64,000 nucleotides of DNA. Source: Roseospira goensis. Lineage in GTDB: Bacteria; Pseudomonadota; Alphaproteobacteria; Rhodospirillales; Rhodospirillaceae. Shown piece by piece: positions 16,903 through 25,653 of this stretch. Where the stretch lies: the NCBI RefSeq assembly GCF_014197795.1, contig NZ_JACIGI010000001.1, positions 174,213 to 238,212 of the forward strand. Direction: 5' to 3'. The notes under the pieces were generated by a model. The model worked only from the letters and a program-made list of their open reading frames with translations, was not told where the DNA came from and ran no database searches. Every line of letters begins with the position of its first letter. Within the stretch, counting starts at the first letter, position 1. The translations under genes and the position numbers were made by a program.

Positions 16903-17567
16903 GCCCTGCGGGCGAACTGCCGCCCTATGAGCGCGACCCCGATGCCATCTATCGGCGGTCGTTCGCGACCATCACCGCGGAGGCCGACCTCTCGGGTCTG
17001 GCGGCGGACCTGCATCCGCTGGCGACCCGGGTCATCCACGCCTGCGGCATGGTGGACGTCGCCGCCGACCTGGACGGCAGTCCGGAGGCCGCCGGTGCCG
17101 GCACCGCGGCCCTCGCGGCCGGGGCGCCGGTGCTCGTCGACACGACCATGGTGGCGCGCGGCATCGTCTCCCGCCGGCTGCGTCGGACGTCGGTCCTCTG
17201 CCGGCTCGACGACCACCGCGTGCCGGACCTGGCCGACGCCCTGGGCACCACCCGCTCGGCCGCGGCGGTGGACCTGTGGGTGCCGCTGCTGGGCGGGGCG
17301 GTCGTCGCCATCGGCAATGCGCCCACGGCGCTGTTCCGGCTGCTGGAGGTGCTGGCCGACGGGGCCCCGCGGCCGGCCTTGATCCTGGGCTTCCCGGTCG
17401 GCTTCGTGGGGGCGGTGGAGAGCAAGCGCGCGCTCGCCGACCTGGCGCCGGCGCTGGGGGTGCCCTACGTCACGCTGCACGGCCGCCGGGGCGGCTCGGC
17501 CATGGCGGCGGCGGCGGTCAACGCCCTGGCCCTGGGCCTTGACGGCGCGACGGGGGACGGGGCATGA
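16899..17567 (+). CDS. cobH: Precorrin-8X methylmutase CobH/CbiC
   Basis: 222 residues. Moves the C-11 methyl group to C-12, forming hydrogenobyrinic acid or its cobalt form. The catalytic His is in RVIHACGMVD (His47), and the conserved VDTTMVARGI and GFPVGFVGAVESK segments are present. ATG 16899 overlaps the upstream stop (ATGA) and its own stop overlaps the start of cobI in the same way, so the three are translationally linked. Confidence 0.95.
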   Translation: MSPAGELPPYERDPDAIYRRSFATITAEADLSGLAADLHPLATRVIHACGMVDVAADLDGSPEAAGAGTAALAAGAPVLVDTTMVARGIVSRRLRRTSVLCRLDDHRVPDLADALGTTRSAAAVDLWVPLLGGAVVAIGNAPTALFRLLEVLADGAPRPALILGFPVGFVGAVESKRALADLAPALGVPYVTLHGRRGGSAMAAAAVNALALGLDGATGDGA

Positions 17568-18271
17568 GCGCGGTCCCGCCCGGCACGCTGCACGGCGTCG
17601 GCGTCGGTCCCGGCGACCCGGAGCTGCTCACGCTGCGCGCCCTGCGTATCCTGGACGACGCGCCGGTCATCGCCTATCCGGCGACGACCCGGGGCGACAG
17701 CATGGCGCTGGCGATCGTCGACCGGTTCCTGCGCGAGGACCAGGTGTTGGTGCCGCTGCCGCTGATGTTCAGTCCGGCGCAGACGCCCGACGATCCGGCC
17801 TACGACCGGGCCGCGACGGTCCTCGCCGCGCACCTGGACGACGGCCGCGACGTTGCCGTGATCTGCCAGGGTGATCCGCTGTTCCACGGCTCGTTCATCT
17901 ATCTGCTGGAGCGGCTCGGGCCACGCTACGCCGTCGACGTGACCCCCGGGGTGTCCTCGGTCATGGCCTGTGCGGCGGCGGTGCCGCGCCCGATCGTGCA
18001 TGGCGCGGAGGGCCTGGCCGTGCTGCCGGCGACCGCCGACGAGGACCGCATGGCGGCCCTGTTGTCGCAGGCCGACGCGGCGGTCATCATGAAGGTGGGG
18101 CGCCACCTGGCCAAGGTCGGCCGGGTGCTGGACGGCGCCGGCCTGGCGCGGCACGCCGTTTGCATCACCCGCGTCGGGCATGCGGATGAGGCGATCCGCC
18201 CATTGCGCGAAGCCCTGGCCCTGGCGGACGGGGTCCCGTATTTTACCGTGGTCCTGGCGCGGCGCGCGTGA
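17564..18271 (+). CDS. cobI: Precorrin-2 C20-methyltransferase CobI/CbiL
   Basis: 235 residues, an SAM-dependent class III methyltransferase acting early in corrin synthesis. The family signature GVGVGPGDPELLTLRA is at the N-terminus, followed by VICQGDPLFHGSFIYLLERL and VTPGVSSVMACAA, which line the SAM and substrate sites. ATGA overlap with cobH upstream; 52 bases to the next gene. Confidence 0.94.
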   Translation: MSAVPPGTLHGVGVGPGDPELLTLRALRILDDAPVIAYPATTRGDSMALAIVDRFLREDQVLVPLPLMFSPAQTPDDPAYDRAATVLAAHLDDGRDVAVICQGDPLFHGSFIYLLERLGPRYAVDVTPGVSSVMACAAAVPRPIVHGAEGLAVLPATADEDRMAALLSQADAAVIMKVGRHLAKVGRVLDGAGLARHAVCITRVGHADEAIRPLREALALADGVPYFTVVLARRA

Positions 18272-18323
18272 TGCTGGCGGGCCGGACGATGCGCGCCCCC
18301 GGCTGGCGCGCCCTGGAGGTTTG

Positions 18324-20315
18324 ATGGCGGGCAAGACGACTCCGGTGTTCGTGGTGTTGAACCGGACCGGCCTGGCGACGGCCCGCCGGGTCGCGCCGGC
18401 CCTGCCGGGGGCCGAGATCCATGGCCTGATGGGACGGGTCGCGGGCGCCGACGCCACCTTCACCGGCACCATCGGGCACCTGCGGTCGCTGTTCCGCGGT
18501 CACCGGCCGATCGTGGCGCTGTGCGCCAGCGGCATCATCATTCGCGCCCTGGCGCCCTTCGTGGCCGACAAGCGCGCCGAGCCCCCGGTGGTTGCGCTCG
18601 CGGCCGATGGCTCCGCGGTGGTGCCGCTGCTGGGCGGTCATCTGGGCGCCAACGCCATGGCCCAGCGTATCGCCGCGGTGCTCGGCATCCGCGCCAGCCT
18701 GACCACCGCTGGCGACATCGCGGGCGGCGGCGTGCCGCTGGATGCCCCGCCGCAGGGTTGGCACGTCGAGAACCCCGAGGCGGCCCGGGCGGTGATGGCC
18801 GCGCTGGTGGACGGCGGCCCGGTCGACCTGGAGAGCACGGTGGACGACACCCTGTTGCGGTGGCTGACCAGCGAATCGGCCGCCTTTGCGCGGGTTGACG
18901 CCGCGGCCGGGTCTCCCGTTCACCCCGAGGGAGCTGACCCGGACGGCGCCGACGACGGCGCGCCGATGGTCCGGGTGACCGAGAGCACCCGCGCGGCGAG
19001 CGGCCCGGCCACGCTGGTGCTGCGTCCGCCGACCCTGGCGCTCGGCGTCGGGTGCGCCCGCGGCTGCGCCGCCGGCGAGCTGGAGAACCTGGCGCGCGAG
19101 ATCCTGGCCCATCACGACCTGTCGCCGGCGTCGGTGGCCTGCGTGGTGTCCATCGACGTCAAGGCCGACGAGCCGGCGGTGCTGGCGCTGGCCGAGGCCC
19201 TGGGCGTGCCGGCGCGGTTCTTCGACGCCGCCACGCTGGAGGCCGAGACGCCGCGCCTGGCCCATCCCTCCGAGACGGTGTTCAACGAGGTCGGCTGCCA
19301 CGGGGTGGCCGAGGGTGCCGCCCTGGCCGCCGCCGGACCGGGCGGTGCGCTGGTGGCGCCCAAGCACAAGAGCCTGCACGCCACCTGCGCCGTGGCCCGC
19401 TGTCCGGCCGGCCTCAATCCCGAGTTGGTCGGGCGGCCGCGTGGCCGGCTGTCGATCGTGGGTATCGGACCCGGCACCCCGGCCTGGCGCACCCCCGAGG
19501 TCACCGCCGCGATCACCGACGCCACCGACCTGGTGGGCTACCGGCTCTATCTGGACCTGCTGGGCGAGGCCCAGCTCGGCAAGGCGCGCCATGTCTCCGA
19601 CCTGGGGGCGGAAACCGATCGGGTCACAGTGGCGCTCGATCTGGCCGCGCGCGGGCGCCGCGTGGCCCTGGTGTGCTCCGGGGATGCCGGGATCTACGCC
19701 TTGGCAACGCTGGTGTTCGAGACCATGGCGCGCCACGATCGCGACGACTGGGGCCGGGTTGAGATCGTGGTGTGTCCGGGCGTGTCCGCCATGCAGGCCG
19801 CGGCCGCCCGCGCCGGCGCCCCGCTCGGGCACGACTTCTGCGCCATCTCGCTGTCCGATCTGCTGACCCCGTGGCCGGTGATCGAACGCCGCCTGACCGC
19901 CGCCGCCGAGGGCGATTTCGTGGTCGCGCTGTACAACCCGGTCTCGCACCGGCGCCGCGACCAGTTGCCCCGGGCGCGCGAGATCCTGCTGCGCCATCGC
20001 CCGCCCGAGACGCCGGTGGTGCTGGCCCGCAACCTGGGCCGGGGCGGGGAGTCGGTGACGGCCGTGACCCTGGGGGCGCTGTCGCCGGACATGGTGGACA
20101 TGCTGACCCTGGTGCTGGTGGGCTCCAGCGAGACCCGGCGCTACCGCGACTGGACCTATACCCCGCGCGGCTACGCCCGCAAGACGGTGCCGGCGGCCGA
20201 CCACCCGGGCGCCGATCGCTCGGGCGCTGATCACCCGGGCGCTGATCACCCGGGCGCCGATCACCCGGGCGCCGCGCCCCTGGTCGCCGGGGACCCGACG
20301 GAGGCCGACCCATGA
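18324..20315 (+). CDS. cobJ: CbiG-CobJ fusion (cobalt-precorrin-5A hydrolase / precorrin-3B C17-methyltransferase)
   Basis: 663 residues. The N-terminal part is CbiG-like: central motif [15 protein letters not shown] and [16 protein letters not shown], then a CobE/GbiG C-terminal segment ([13 protein letters not shown]...SIDVKADE...[12 protein letters not shown]). A methyltransferase domain of about 240 residues follows, with [29 protein letters not shown] and [11 protein letters not shown], typical of CobJ/CbiH. The enzyme therefore joins ring contraction by C17 methylation with lactone opening. ATG 18324 is chosen for CTGGAGGT upstream. The last 35 residues contain five copies of a (G)ADHPG-type repeat, unlike the family. 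Confidence 0.93.
   Translation: MAGKTTPVFVVLNRTGLATARRVAPALPGAEIHGLMGRVAGADATFTGTIGHLRSLFRGHRPIVALCASGIIIRALAPFVADKRAEPPVVALAADGSAVVPLLGGHLGANAMAQRIAAVLGIRASLTTAGDIAGGGVPLDAPPQGWHVENPEAARAVMAALVDGGPVDLESTVDDTLLRWLTSESAAFARVDAAAGSPVHPEGADPDGADDGAPMVRVTESTRAASGPATLVLRPPTLALGVGCARGCAAGELENLAREILAHHDLSPASVACVVSIDVKADEPAVLALAEALGVPARFFDAATLEAETPRLAHPSETVFNEVGCHGVAEGAALAAAGPGGALVAPKHKSLHATCAVARCPAGLNPELVGRPRGRLSIVGIGPGTPAWRTPEVTAAITDATDLVGYRLYLDLLGEAQLGKARHVSDLGAETDRVTVALDLAARGRRVALVCSGDAGIYALATLVFETMARHDRDDWGRVEIVVCPGVSAMQAAAARAGAPLGHDFCAISLSDLLTPWPVIERRLTAAAEGDFVVALYNPVSHRRRDQLPRAREILLRHRPPETPVVLARNLGRGGESVTAVTLGALSPDMVDMLTLVLVGSSETRRYRDWTYTPRGYARKTVPAADHPGADRSGADHPGADHPGADHPGAAPLVAGDPTEADP
20199..20273 (+). 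repeat. Five tandem copies of a 15-base unit at the 3' end of cobJ
   Basis: Units at 20199-20213, 20214-20228, 20229-20243, 20244-20258 and 20259-20273 follow GATCACCCGGGCGCC; the second is the most divergent (GATCGCTCGGGCGCT). Each encodes D-H-P-G-A or D-R-S-G-A, so copy-number changes keep the frame. It forms a low-complexity C-terminal tail. Units are contiguous without spacers, so it is not a CRISPR array. Confidence 0.9.
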
Positions 20316-21076
20316 CCGTGCATTTCATCGGCGCCGGCCCCGGCGCGCCCGACCTCATCACCGTGCGCGGCCTGGACCTGATCCGGCGCTGCCCGGTGGT
20401 GCTGTACGCCGGGTCGCTGGTGCCGCGCGCGGTGTTGGCGGAGGCGCGGCCGGATGCCCGCGTCGTCGACACCGCGCCGCTTGACCTCGACGCCATCGTG
20501 GCCGAGATCGCGGACGCCCACGCCGCCGGGCACGACGTGGCCCGGGTGCACTCGGGCGACCCCAGCCTGTACGGCGCCATCGGTGAGCAGATTCGCCGCC
20601 TGGACGCGCTGGCGATTCCCTGGGCCATCGTGCCCGGGGTGCCGGCCTTCGCCGCCGCCGCCGCCACCCTGGGCCGCGAGTTGACGCTCCCGGACGTCGC
20701 GCAGACCGTCATCCTGACCCGCACCGCGACACGCAGCTCGGCCATGCCGGCGGGCGAGGATCTGGAGACCCTGGGACGCAGCGGGGCGACGCTCGCCATC
20801 CACCTGTCGGTCGCCAACCTGGCCCGGGTGGTGCGCGACCTGACGCCGCTGTACGGCGGCGCGTGTCCCGTCGCCGTGGTGTACCGCGCGAGCTGGCCGG
20901 ACGAGCAGGTGCTGACCGGGACCCTGGAGACCATCCGCGACCAGGTGAAGGCAGCCGGCTTCACCCGCACGGCGCTGATTCTGGTGGGGCGGGTCCTGGA
21001 TCCCGACCACGGGTTCAGCGACAGCCGCCTGTACGCCGCCGACCATCATCACGTACTGCGCCCGCGCACCGGGTGA
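20312..21076 (+). CDS. cobM: Precorrin-4 C11-methyltransferase CobM/CbiF
   Basis: 254 residues, SAM-dependent class III methyltransferase. Signature [18 protein letters not shown] at the N-terminus, [24 protein letters not shown]-type substrate loop (here [17 protein letters not shown]), and [20 protein letters not shown], which distinguish CobM from the other methyltransferases. ATGA overlap with cobJ. Last gene of the operon; a hairpin overlaps its stop. Confidence 0.95.
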   Translation: MTVHFIGAGPGAPDLITVRGLDLIRRCPVVLYAGSLVPRAVLAEARPDARVVDTAPLDLDAIVAEIADAHAAGHDVARVHSGDPSLYGAIGEQIRRLDALAIPWAIVPGVPAFAAAAATLGRELTLPDVAQTVILTRTATRSSAMPAGEDLETLGRSGATLAIHLSVANLARVVRDLTPLYGGACPVAVVYRASWPDEQVLTGTLETIRDQVKAAGFTRTALILVGRVLDPDHGFSDSRLYAADHHHVLRPRTG

Positions 21077-21089
21077 CCGGGTCCGGTGC
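21066..21089 (+). terminator. Hairpin at the end of the cobalamin operon
   Basis: GCACCGG (21066-21072) and CCGGTGC (21083-21089) pair perfectly around a 10-base loop that contains the cobM stop. No T-run follows. The position at the operon end supports a role in termination or message protection. Confidence 0.4.
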
Positions 21090-21150
21090 CGGGGTGCAGA
21101 GACGGGGTGCGGAGACGGGCGCGGCTGACAGGTCTGGTTGACAGTGCCGG

Positions 21151-21178
21151 TTGACCCGGGAGCGGGCCAAGGCATAGT
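21151..21178 (+). promoter_or_regulatory. Candidate promoter of the DUF4153 gene
   Basis: TTGACC (21151-21156) and CATAGT (21173-21178) with a 16-base spacer, matching consensus at 5/6 and 4/6. A second TTGACA lies at 21138. It is 76 bases before the start of the membrane protein gene. Confidence 0.35.
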
Positions 21179-21253
21179 ACCGCCAAGAGGACTGGGGACA
21201 CCGCACCGCGCCGCCTCCCGGCCCGTCCGTCTCACCCGACCCGGAAGCCCGCC

Positions 21254-23128
21254 ATGACCTCCATCCCCGTTTCCGTCCTGATGTCGGCGCTGGCCAACCA
21301 GCCGTCGACCTGGCTGTCCGCCGCCCGCGGCAACCCGGTGGCGGCGGCCTGCGCCGTTCTCGGCACGCTGCTGCTCACGGTGTGGAATCTGGCCGACCCG
21401 GCCGGCGCCCTGGGCCACGCCGTGACCATCGGCCTGATGACCAGCGGCATCGGCTTTTTCGCGGCCCTGGCGGTGAACTGGGGGCTGCGGCGCGGCGGCG
21501 CCTGGGCACAGCCGGCCCGCATGGTGTGGGCCGTCATCATCATCCTGGTGGCCGGCGGCACCCTGTTCGCCATCCCGGACCACCCCGAGGCGCGCCTGTG
21601 GCCCTACGTCTTCTGGCAGGCCGGCGCGGTGCTGATGGCGCTGTATTTCGCCCTGCGTCCGCCCAAGGACGCCCCCGTCGAGTCCGCCCAGATTGTCGGC
21701 TGGTACGGCGGCCTGCGGGTGCTGGTGAGCGCGGGGACGACCTGGCTGCTGGCAACCCTGCTCGGCGGCGGCGTCACCGTGGCCCTGTTCGCGGTCGATG
21801 AGATCCTGGGCCTGTCGGTGTCCCAGGACGTGTTCGAGGAGGTCTGGATCCTGGCCTACGGCCTGGTCTGGCCGATGTCGTTCCTGGTGGGCGCCCAGCA
21901 GGCGCTGCCCGAGGAATCGCACGAGCGCCCGCCGGTCCCGGAGCGTACGCCGCGCTGGGTCGGGGTCACCGTGGGCTGGGCGCTGATCCCGCTGGCGCTG
22001 CTCTATCTGGCGATCCTGTACGTCTACCTGATCCAGGTGGTTCTGGGCGTGGCGGTCGACTGGGGCAGCGTGGCTGGGCTCAACGCCGCCTATCTGGCGT
22101 TCGGCGTCGCCACCCACGTGGCATCGCTGCCGCTGGCGGTGGACGGCCACCGGCTGGCCCGGGTCTACCGCCGCGTCTTCCCCTGGAGCGTGCCGCTGCC
22201 GCTGCTGGCGCTGGCCTGGGCGCTGTGGCTGCGGCTGGCGCAGTACGGCATGACCGAGCCGCGCGCGTTGCTGACCCTGGTCGTCGTGTGGCTGGTGATC
22301 CTGCTGATGGTGTGGCTGTGGCGCGGGGCCACGGCGGGGCCGGCGACGCCCGTCGGCCTGCTGGCGGTGCTGCTGGTCCTGGGCGGCAACGGCCCGTGGG
22401 GGGCGCCCGAGGTTTCCATGGTCAGCCAGGAGCGCGCGTTGCGCGAGTTGCTGGAGCAGCATGGCATGCTGGAGGACGGGCGCGCCGTGCCGGCCGACGG
22501 CGCGGTGCCGGTCGAGGATCAGCGCCGCATCGCCCACCTGCTGAGCTACTTCCACGATCGGGGCACCAACTACCGGCTGGCCGAGATGTTCTCCGACGAG
22601 GTCATCACCGCAGAGATGCGTCTGGAGGCGCTGGAGATCGACATCATGGCGACCCGGGCGCCGGCGTCGCTGACCGTGCGGCCCGAGTCGGATCAGGCGG
22701 TCGTGACGGTACGCGGCTTCGACAGCCTGCTGCCGCTGTCCGTGCACGGCCAGGGCGCATCGACCGCCCTCAGCGACGGCGCCGACGCCACCGACGGTGC
22801 CGACAGTGCCGGGGCCGCCACGCCGGTGGTCGCGCTGGACGGCCCGGCCGTGACGGTGGCGCCGCCCCAGTCCGAGACGGTGTTGCGGCTCGATCTGTCG
22901 CCGGTGGTGGAGCGGGCGTTCGCGACCACCGAGGCGCGGGCCGATGGGCTGGTGCGTCTGCCCGCCGACAGCCTGGCCGTCGAGGCCACGGCCGACGGCT
23001 GGCGCGCTCGACTCGTGCCGGACGGCATCACCGTCTTGCACCGGGGGGCGGTCGCGGACGTCGAGGTCGTGTCGGTGACCGGCGTCGTGCTGCTGGCCGC
23101 GCCGGACCGCCCGGCGGCGGCGGAGTAG
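21254..23128 (+). CDS. DUF4153-type multi-pass inner-membrane protein
   Basis: 624 residues. About eleven to thirteen hydrophobic segments fill residues 35-385, for example LGTLLLTVWNLADPAGAL, ALLYLAILYVYLIQVVLG and LLTLVVVWLVILLMVWLW. After them comes a soluble region of about 230 residues. The pattern around YLAILYVYLIQVVLG and the following Asn/Ala-rich helix matches DUF4153 proteins, whose function is not established. The soluble C-terminal part probably faces the periplasm and has a low-complexity Asp/Ala patch (DGADATDGADSAGAA). It ends against a convergent gene. Confidence 0.75.
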   Translation: MTSIPVSVLMSALANQPSTWLSAARGNPVAAACAVLGTLLLTVWNLADPAGALGHAVTIGLMTSGIGFFAALAVNWGLRRGGAWAQPARMVWAVIIILVAGGTLFAIPDHPEARLWPYVFWQAGAVLMALYFALRPPKDAPVESAQIVGWYGGLRVLVSAGTTWLLATLLGGGVTVALFAVDEILGLSVSQDVFEEVWILAYGLVWPMSFLVGAQQALPEESHERPPVPERTPRWVGVTVGWALIPLALLYLAILYVYLIQVVLGVAVDWGSVAGLNAAYLAFGVATHVASLPLAVDGHRLARVYRRVFPWSVPLPLLALAWALWLRLAQYGMTEPRALLTLVVVWLVILLMVWLWRGATAGPATPVGLLAVLLVLGGNGPWGAPEVSMVSQERALRELLEQHGMLEDGRAVPADGAVPVEDQRRIAHLLSYFHDRGTNYRLAEMFSDEVITAEMRLEALEIDIMATRAPASLTVRPESDQAVVTVRGFDSLLPLSVHGQGASTALSDGADATDGADSAGAATPVVALDGPAVTVAPPQSETVLRLDLSPVVERAFATTEARADGLVRLPADSLAVEATADGWRARLVPDGITVLHRGAVADVEVVSVTGVVLLAAPDRPAAAE

Positions 23129-23145
23129 CGCGCCACACGGGCGCG
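23129..23145. terminator. Short hairpin between convergent genes
   Basis: CGCGCC (23129-23134) and GGCGCG (23140-23145) around ACACG, placed directly after the DUF4153 stop and 11 bases before the end of the convergent unknown gene. It could serve both strands. The stem is short and lacks T-runs. Confidence 0.3.
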
Positions 23146-23155
23146 GTCGGGCCGT

Positions 23156-23488
23156 TCAGCCGTCCGCGCCGTCGTCGATGGTCATGTCGAGGGCGATGCC
23201 GCCATTGACCCGCTTGACCGCCTTGGCGGCGATGCGGGGCAGGGGAATGCCGGTGGCGCCACAGAAGGAGATGAGGGCGGCCGCGACGTGCGGCGCGCCG
23301 AGGGCGAAGGTGGAGTCCTCGCCGGCGCGGCGCACCGTCACCTCGATCTCCAGCGGCTGGGCGGTGACCACCCGCATTTCCGTCAGGCGGGCGCCCCGGA
23401 ACGCCGGGTCGCGCGCCTGGACGAAGGACTGCAACGCGCGGGACACCTCGCGGTCCCGCAATACGACGCGCCGCATCTCTTTCGGCAC
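23156..23488 (-). CDS. Small conserved-looking protein of unknown function
   Basis: 110 residues without signal peptide or membrane segment. I do not recognise it. It alternates charged and hydrophobic stretches in a way consistent with a compact alpha/beta fold (MRRVVLRDREVSRALQSFVQ, then LEIEVTVRRAG and a C-terminal VNGGIALDMTIDDGADG). It lies 34 bases after the hydrolase gene on the same strand and may be co-transcribed with it. Codon use follows the rest of the window, which supports a real gene. Confidence 0.6.
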   Translation of the reverse strand: MPKEMRRVVLRDREVSRALQSFVQARDPAFRGARLTEMRVVTAQPLEIEVTVRRAGEDSTFALGAPHVAAALISFCGATGIPLPRIAAKAVKRVNGGIALDMTIDDGADG

Positions 23489-23522
23489 CGGATGACTCCT
23501 CCTCAGAGCGGGGCGGGCGGGA

Positions 23523-24359
23523 TCACCCTGACTCGCTGGTGGTGACCCGGGTCAGGAACGCCCGCACCCGTCCGGCCGCGCCGTGGTCGAACAGGTCCAC
23601 GTGATTGCCCTGCGGGAAGATCGCCGCCTCGACTGCGGGAACCCCGGCCGCGCGCGCCGCATCCGCCAGCCGCTGCGCCATGTCCGGCGGCACGAGGTCA
23701 TCGCCTGCCCCGTGCATGACCAGCAACGGCGCCGCCAGATCCCGCACCGCGGCCAGATTGTCGAACGGATGGCGGACCAGCCAGCCGGCCGGGTAGATCG
23801 GATACTGCCGCCGCGCCATCTCCACGATCGAAGTGAACGCGCCTTCAAGTATCACGGCTGCCGCCCCGCGCTCAACCGCCAAGGGCAGCGCGGTGCCGGA
23901 GCCGATCGACTCGCCGTAATGGACGCGCCGCGCGGCCCCGATGCCGGCGCCGTCGAGGAAATCGAGCGCCGCCCGCCCATCATCCCGGAAGCCCGCCTGA
24001 CTGGGGGTGCCCGGATTGCCGTTGTAGCCGCGGTAGCCCACCAGCAGCACACCGAGCCCCTGGTCCAGGAGCTGGCCGACCTTGACCGCCCGGCCCGCGA
24101 AATTGCCGGCGTTGCCGTGGAAGTAGACCACCACCAGGCCGCCGTCCACGGCCGGCGGCGCGTACCACGATGTCACCCGCAGGCCGTCGGCGGTGGTCAG
24201 GGTCAGCGGCCGCATCGCCGCCAGCGCGGTCTCGCCCGGGGGCGGGGGCGGCGGCCCGGGCTGGAACAGCAGGCGCTCCTGGAACAGATACAGCCAGCCC
24301 CCGACGATGACGTACACCGCCACCGTGACCCCCATCAGCCCGGCGATCGCGTTCACCAT
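23523..24359 (-). CDS. Membrane-anchored alpha/beta hydrolase (BEM46/ABHD-like)
   Basis: 278 residues. An N-terminal membrane anchor (about residues 5-30) is followed by an alpha/beta-hydrolase domain. Visible motifs: the oxyanion-hole strand VVVYFHGNAGNF, the YRGYNGNPGTPSQ loop typical of the BEM46 group, the nucleophile elbow GESIGSG, the acidic residue in HGAGDDLVP and the final His in GNHVDLFDHG. Substrate unknown; relatives act as thioesterases or lipases. It starts 40 bases downstream of the prfB stop on the same strand and could be read with prfB. Confidence 0.82.
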   Translation of the reverse strand: MVNAIAGLMGVTVAVYVIVGGWLYLFQERLLFQPGPPPPPPGETALAAMRPLTLTTADGLRVTSWYAPPAVDGGLVVVYFHGNAGNFAGRAVKVGQLLDQGLGVLLVGYRGYNGNPGTPSQAGFRDDGRAALDFLDGAGIGAARRVHYGESIGSGTALPLAVERGAAAVILEGAFTSIVEMARRQYPIYPAGWLVRHPFDNLAAVRDLAAPLLVMHGAGDDLVPPDMAQRLADAARAAGVPAVEAAIFPQGNHVDLFDHGAAGRVRAFLTRVTTSESG

Positions 24360-24399
24360 GTCCGCCGTCTCCCGTCCGGGGGCATCCCGGGCGCCGTGG

Positions 24400-25522
24400 T
24401 CAGGCCGGGGCGGCGTCCCCGTCGACCGCCACCCGGGCCGCCAGCGCGGCCGCCATGAAGCGGTCGAGGTCGCCGTCCAGAACGCCCTGGGTGTCGGAGG
24501 TCTCCAGGTTGGTCCGCAGGTCCTTCACCATCTGGTACGGTTGCAGGACATAGGACCGGATCTGGTGGCCCCAGCCGATGTCCGTCTTGGAGTCCGCCAG
24601 GGCCTGGGCCTCGGCCTCGCGGCGCTGGAGTTCGGCCTCGTACAGCCGGGCGCGCAGCATGTCCCAGGCGAAGGCGCGGTTCTGGTGCTGCGAGCGCTGC
24701 GACTGGCACTGGACGACGATCCCGGACGGAATATGCGTGATACGCACCGCGCTGTCGGTCCGGTTCACGTGCTGGCCGCCCGCGCCGGAGGCGCGGTAGG
24801 TGTCGATGCGGCAGTCCTTGTCCTGGATGTCGATCTCGATGCTGTCGTCGATCACCGGATAGACCCAGACCGACGCGAAGCTGGTGTGCCGGCGTGCCGA
24901 GCTGTCGAAGGGCGAGATGCGCACCAGGCGGTGCACCCCGCTCTCGGTCTTCAGCCATCCGTAGGCGTTCGGGCCCTTGACCTGGAGGGTGCAGGACTTG
25001 ATGCCCGCCTCCTCGCCCTCGCTTTCCTCGAGATAGTCGACGGTGTAGCCGTGGGCCTCGCACCAGCGCACATACATGCGCTGCATCATGCGGGCCCAGT
25101 CCTGGGCCTCGGTGCCGCCGGCGCCGGCGTTGATCTCCAGGTAGCAGTCGTTGGAATCGGCCTCGCCGGACAGCAGGCTCTCCAGTTCGCGCCGCGCGGC
25201 CTCGTCACGCAGGGCGCGCAACTGCTCCTCGCCCTCGGCGACCGTGTCGGCGTCGTCCTCGGCCTCGCCCAGTTCGATCAGCGTGCGGGCGTCCTCCAGG
25301 CTGCCCTCCAGCGCCCGGTAGCCCCCGATGGCCTCCTCGAGTCGGGTGCGCTCGCGCATCAGCTTCTGGGCCGCGTCGGGCTTGTCCCACAGCGTGGGAT
25401 CCTCGACGAGGGCGTTCAGTTCCTCAAGACGGCGGACGGCATTGTCCCAGTCAAAGATGCCTCCTCAGCAGTGCCATCGACTGCTGGATCTGGTCGACCA
25501 AAGCCTGCGCTTCCGCGCGCAT
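24400..25522 (-). CDS. prfB: Peptide chain release factor 2 with programmed +1 frameshift
   Basis: RF2 ends translation at UGA and UAA. Translation from ATG 25522 (GGAG upstream) gives 23 codons, then an in-frame UGA. The context AGGAGG CAT CTT TGA C is the classic self-regulating site, where ribosomes slip +1 at CTT when RF2 is scarce. Skipping one base continues in the second frame to the stop at 24400, giving 373 residues. In that product the codon-recognition tripeptide SPF falls at about 203-205 and GGQ at about 248-250, as in other RF2 proteins. It is not a pseudogene: the shift site, length and motifs are all intact. Confidence 0.96.
25450..25456 (-). promoter_or_regulatory. RF2 programmed frameshift site (CTTTGAC)
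   Basis: On the minus strand the slippery CTT is followed by TGA and C. An AGGAGG Shine-Dalgarno-like stretch lies four bases upstream of CTT (after it comes CAT), the element that stimulates the +1 shift. The site couples RF2 synthesis to RF2 shortage. Confidence 0.93.
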
Positions 25523-25558
25523 CGGAGCGTCTCCATGGTTCGGGGGGCCGAAACGGAA

Positions 25559-25584
25559 GGACCGGACCATAGTCGGCCCGGTCC
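25559..25584. terminator. Inverted repeat between mrcA and prfB
   Basis: GGACCGG (25559-25565) and CCGGTCC (25578-25584) pair around 12 bases, in the 131-base gap between the mrcA stop and the prfB start. It could end the mrcA message or belong to the prfB promoter region. No T-run is present. Confidence 0.3.
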
Positions 25585-25653
25585 GGGGCGTAAAGGGGCG
25601 GCGAACGGGCGGTCGGGAGCCAGTCGGCGCGGCGGCTCCCGATTCCGTCGGGT

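Noticed and set aside
20199-20273. CRISPR-like array
   Set aside because: The 15-base units are contiguous without spacers, lie in frame within cobJ, and no cas genes are present.
20261-23041. Long minus-strand open frame opposite cobM and the DUF4153 gene
   Set aside because: Same reasoning: low-complexity His/Gln/Arg composition mirrors codon bias on the other strand, and the plus-strand genes carry clear motifs.
24400-25522. prfB as a frameshifted pseudogene
   Set aside because: The shift occurs at the known RF2 site with its stimulatory Shine-Dalgarno, and every functional motif is intact.
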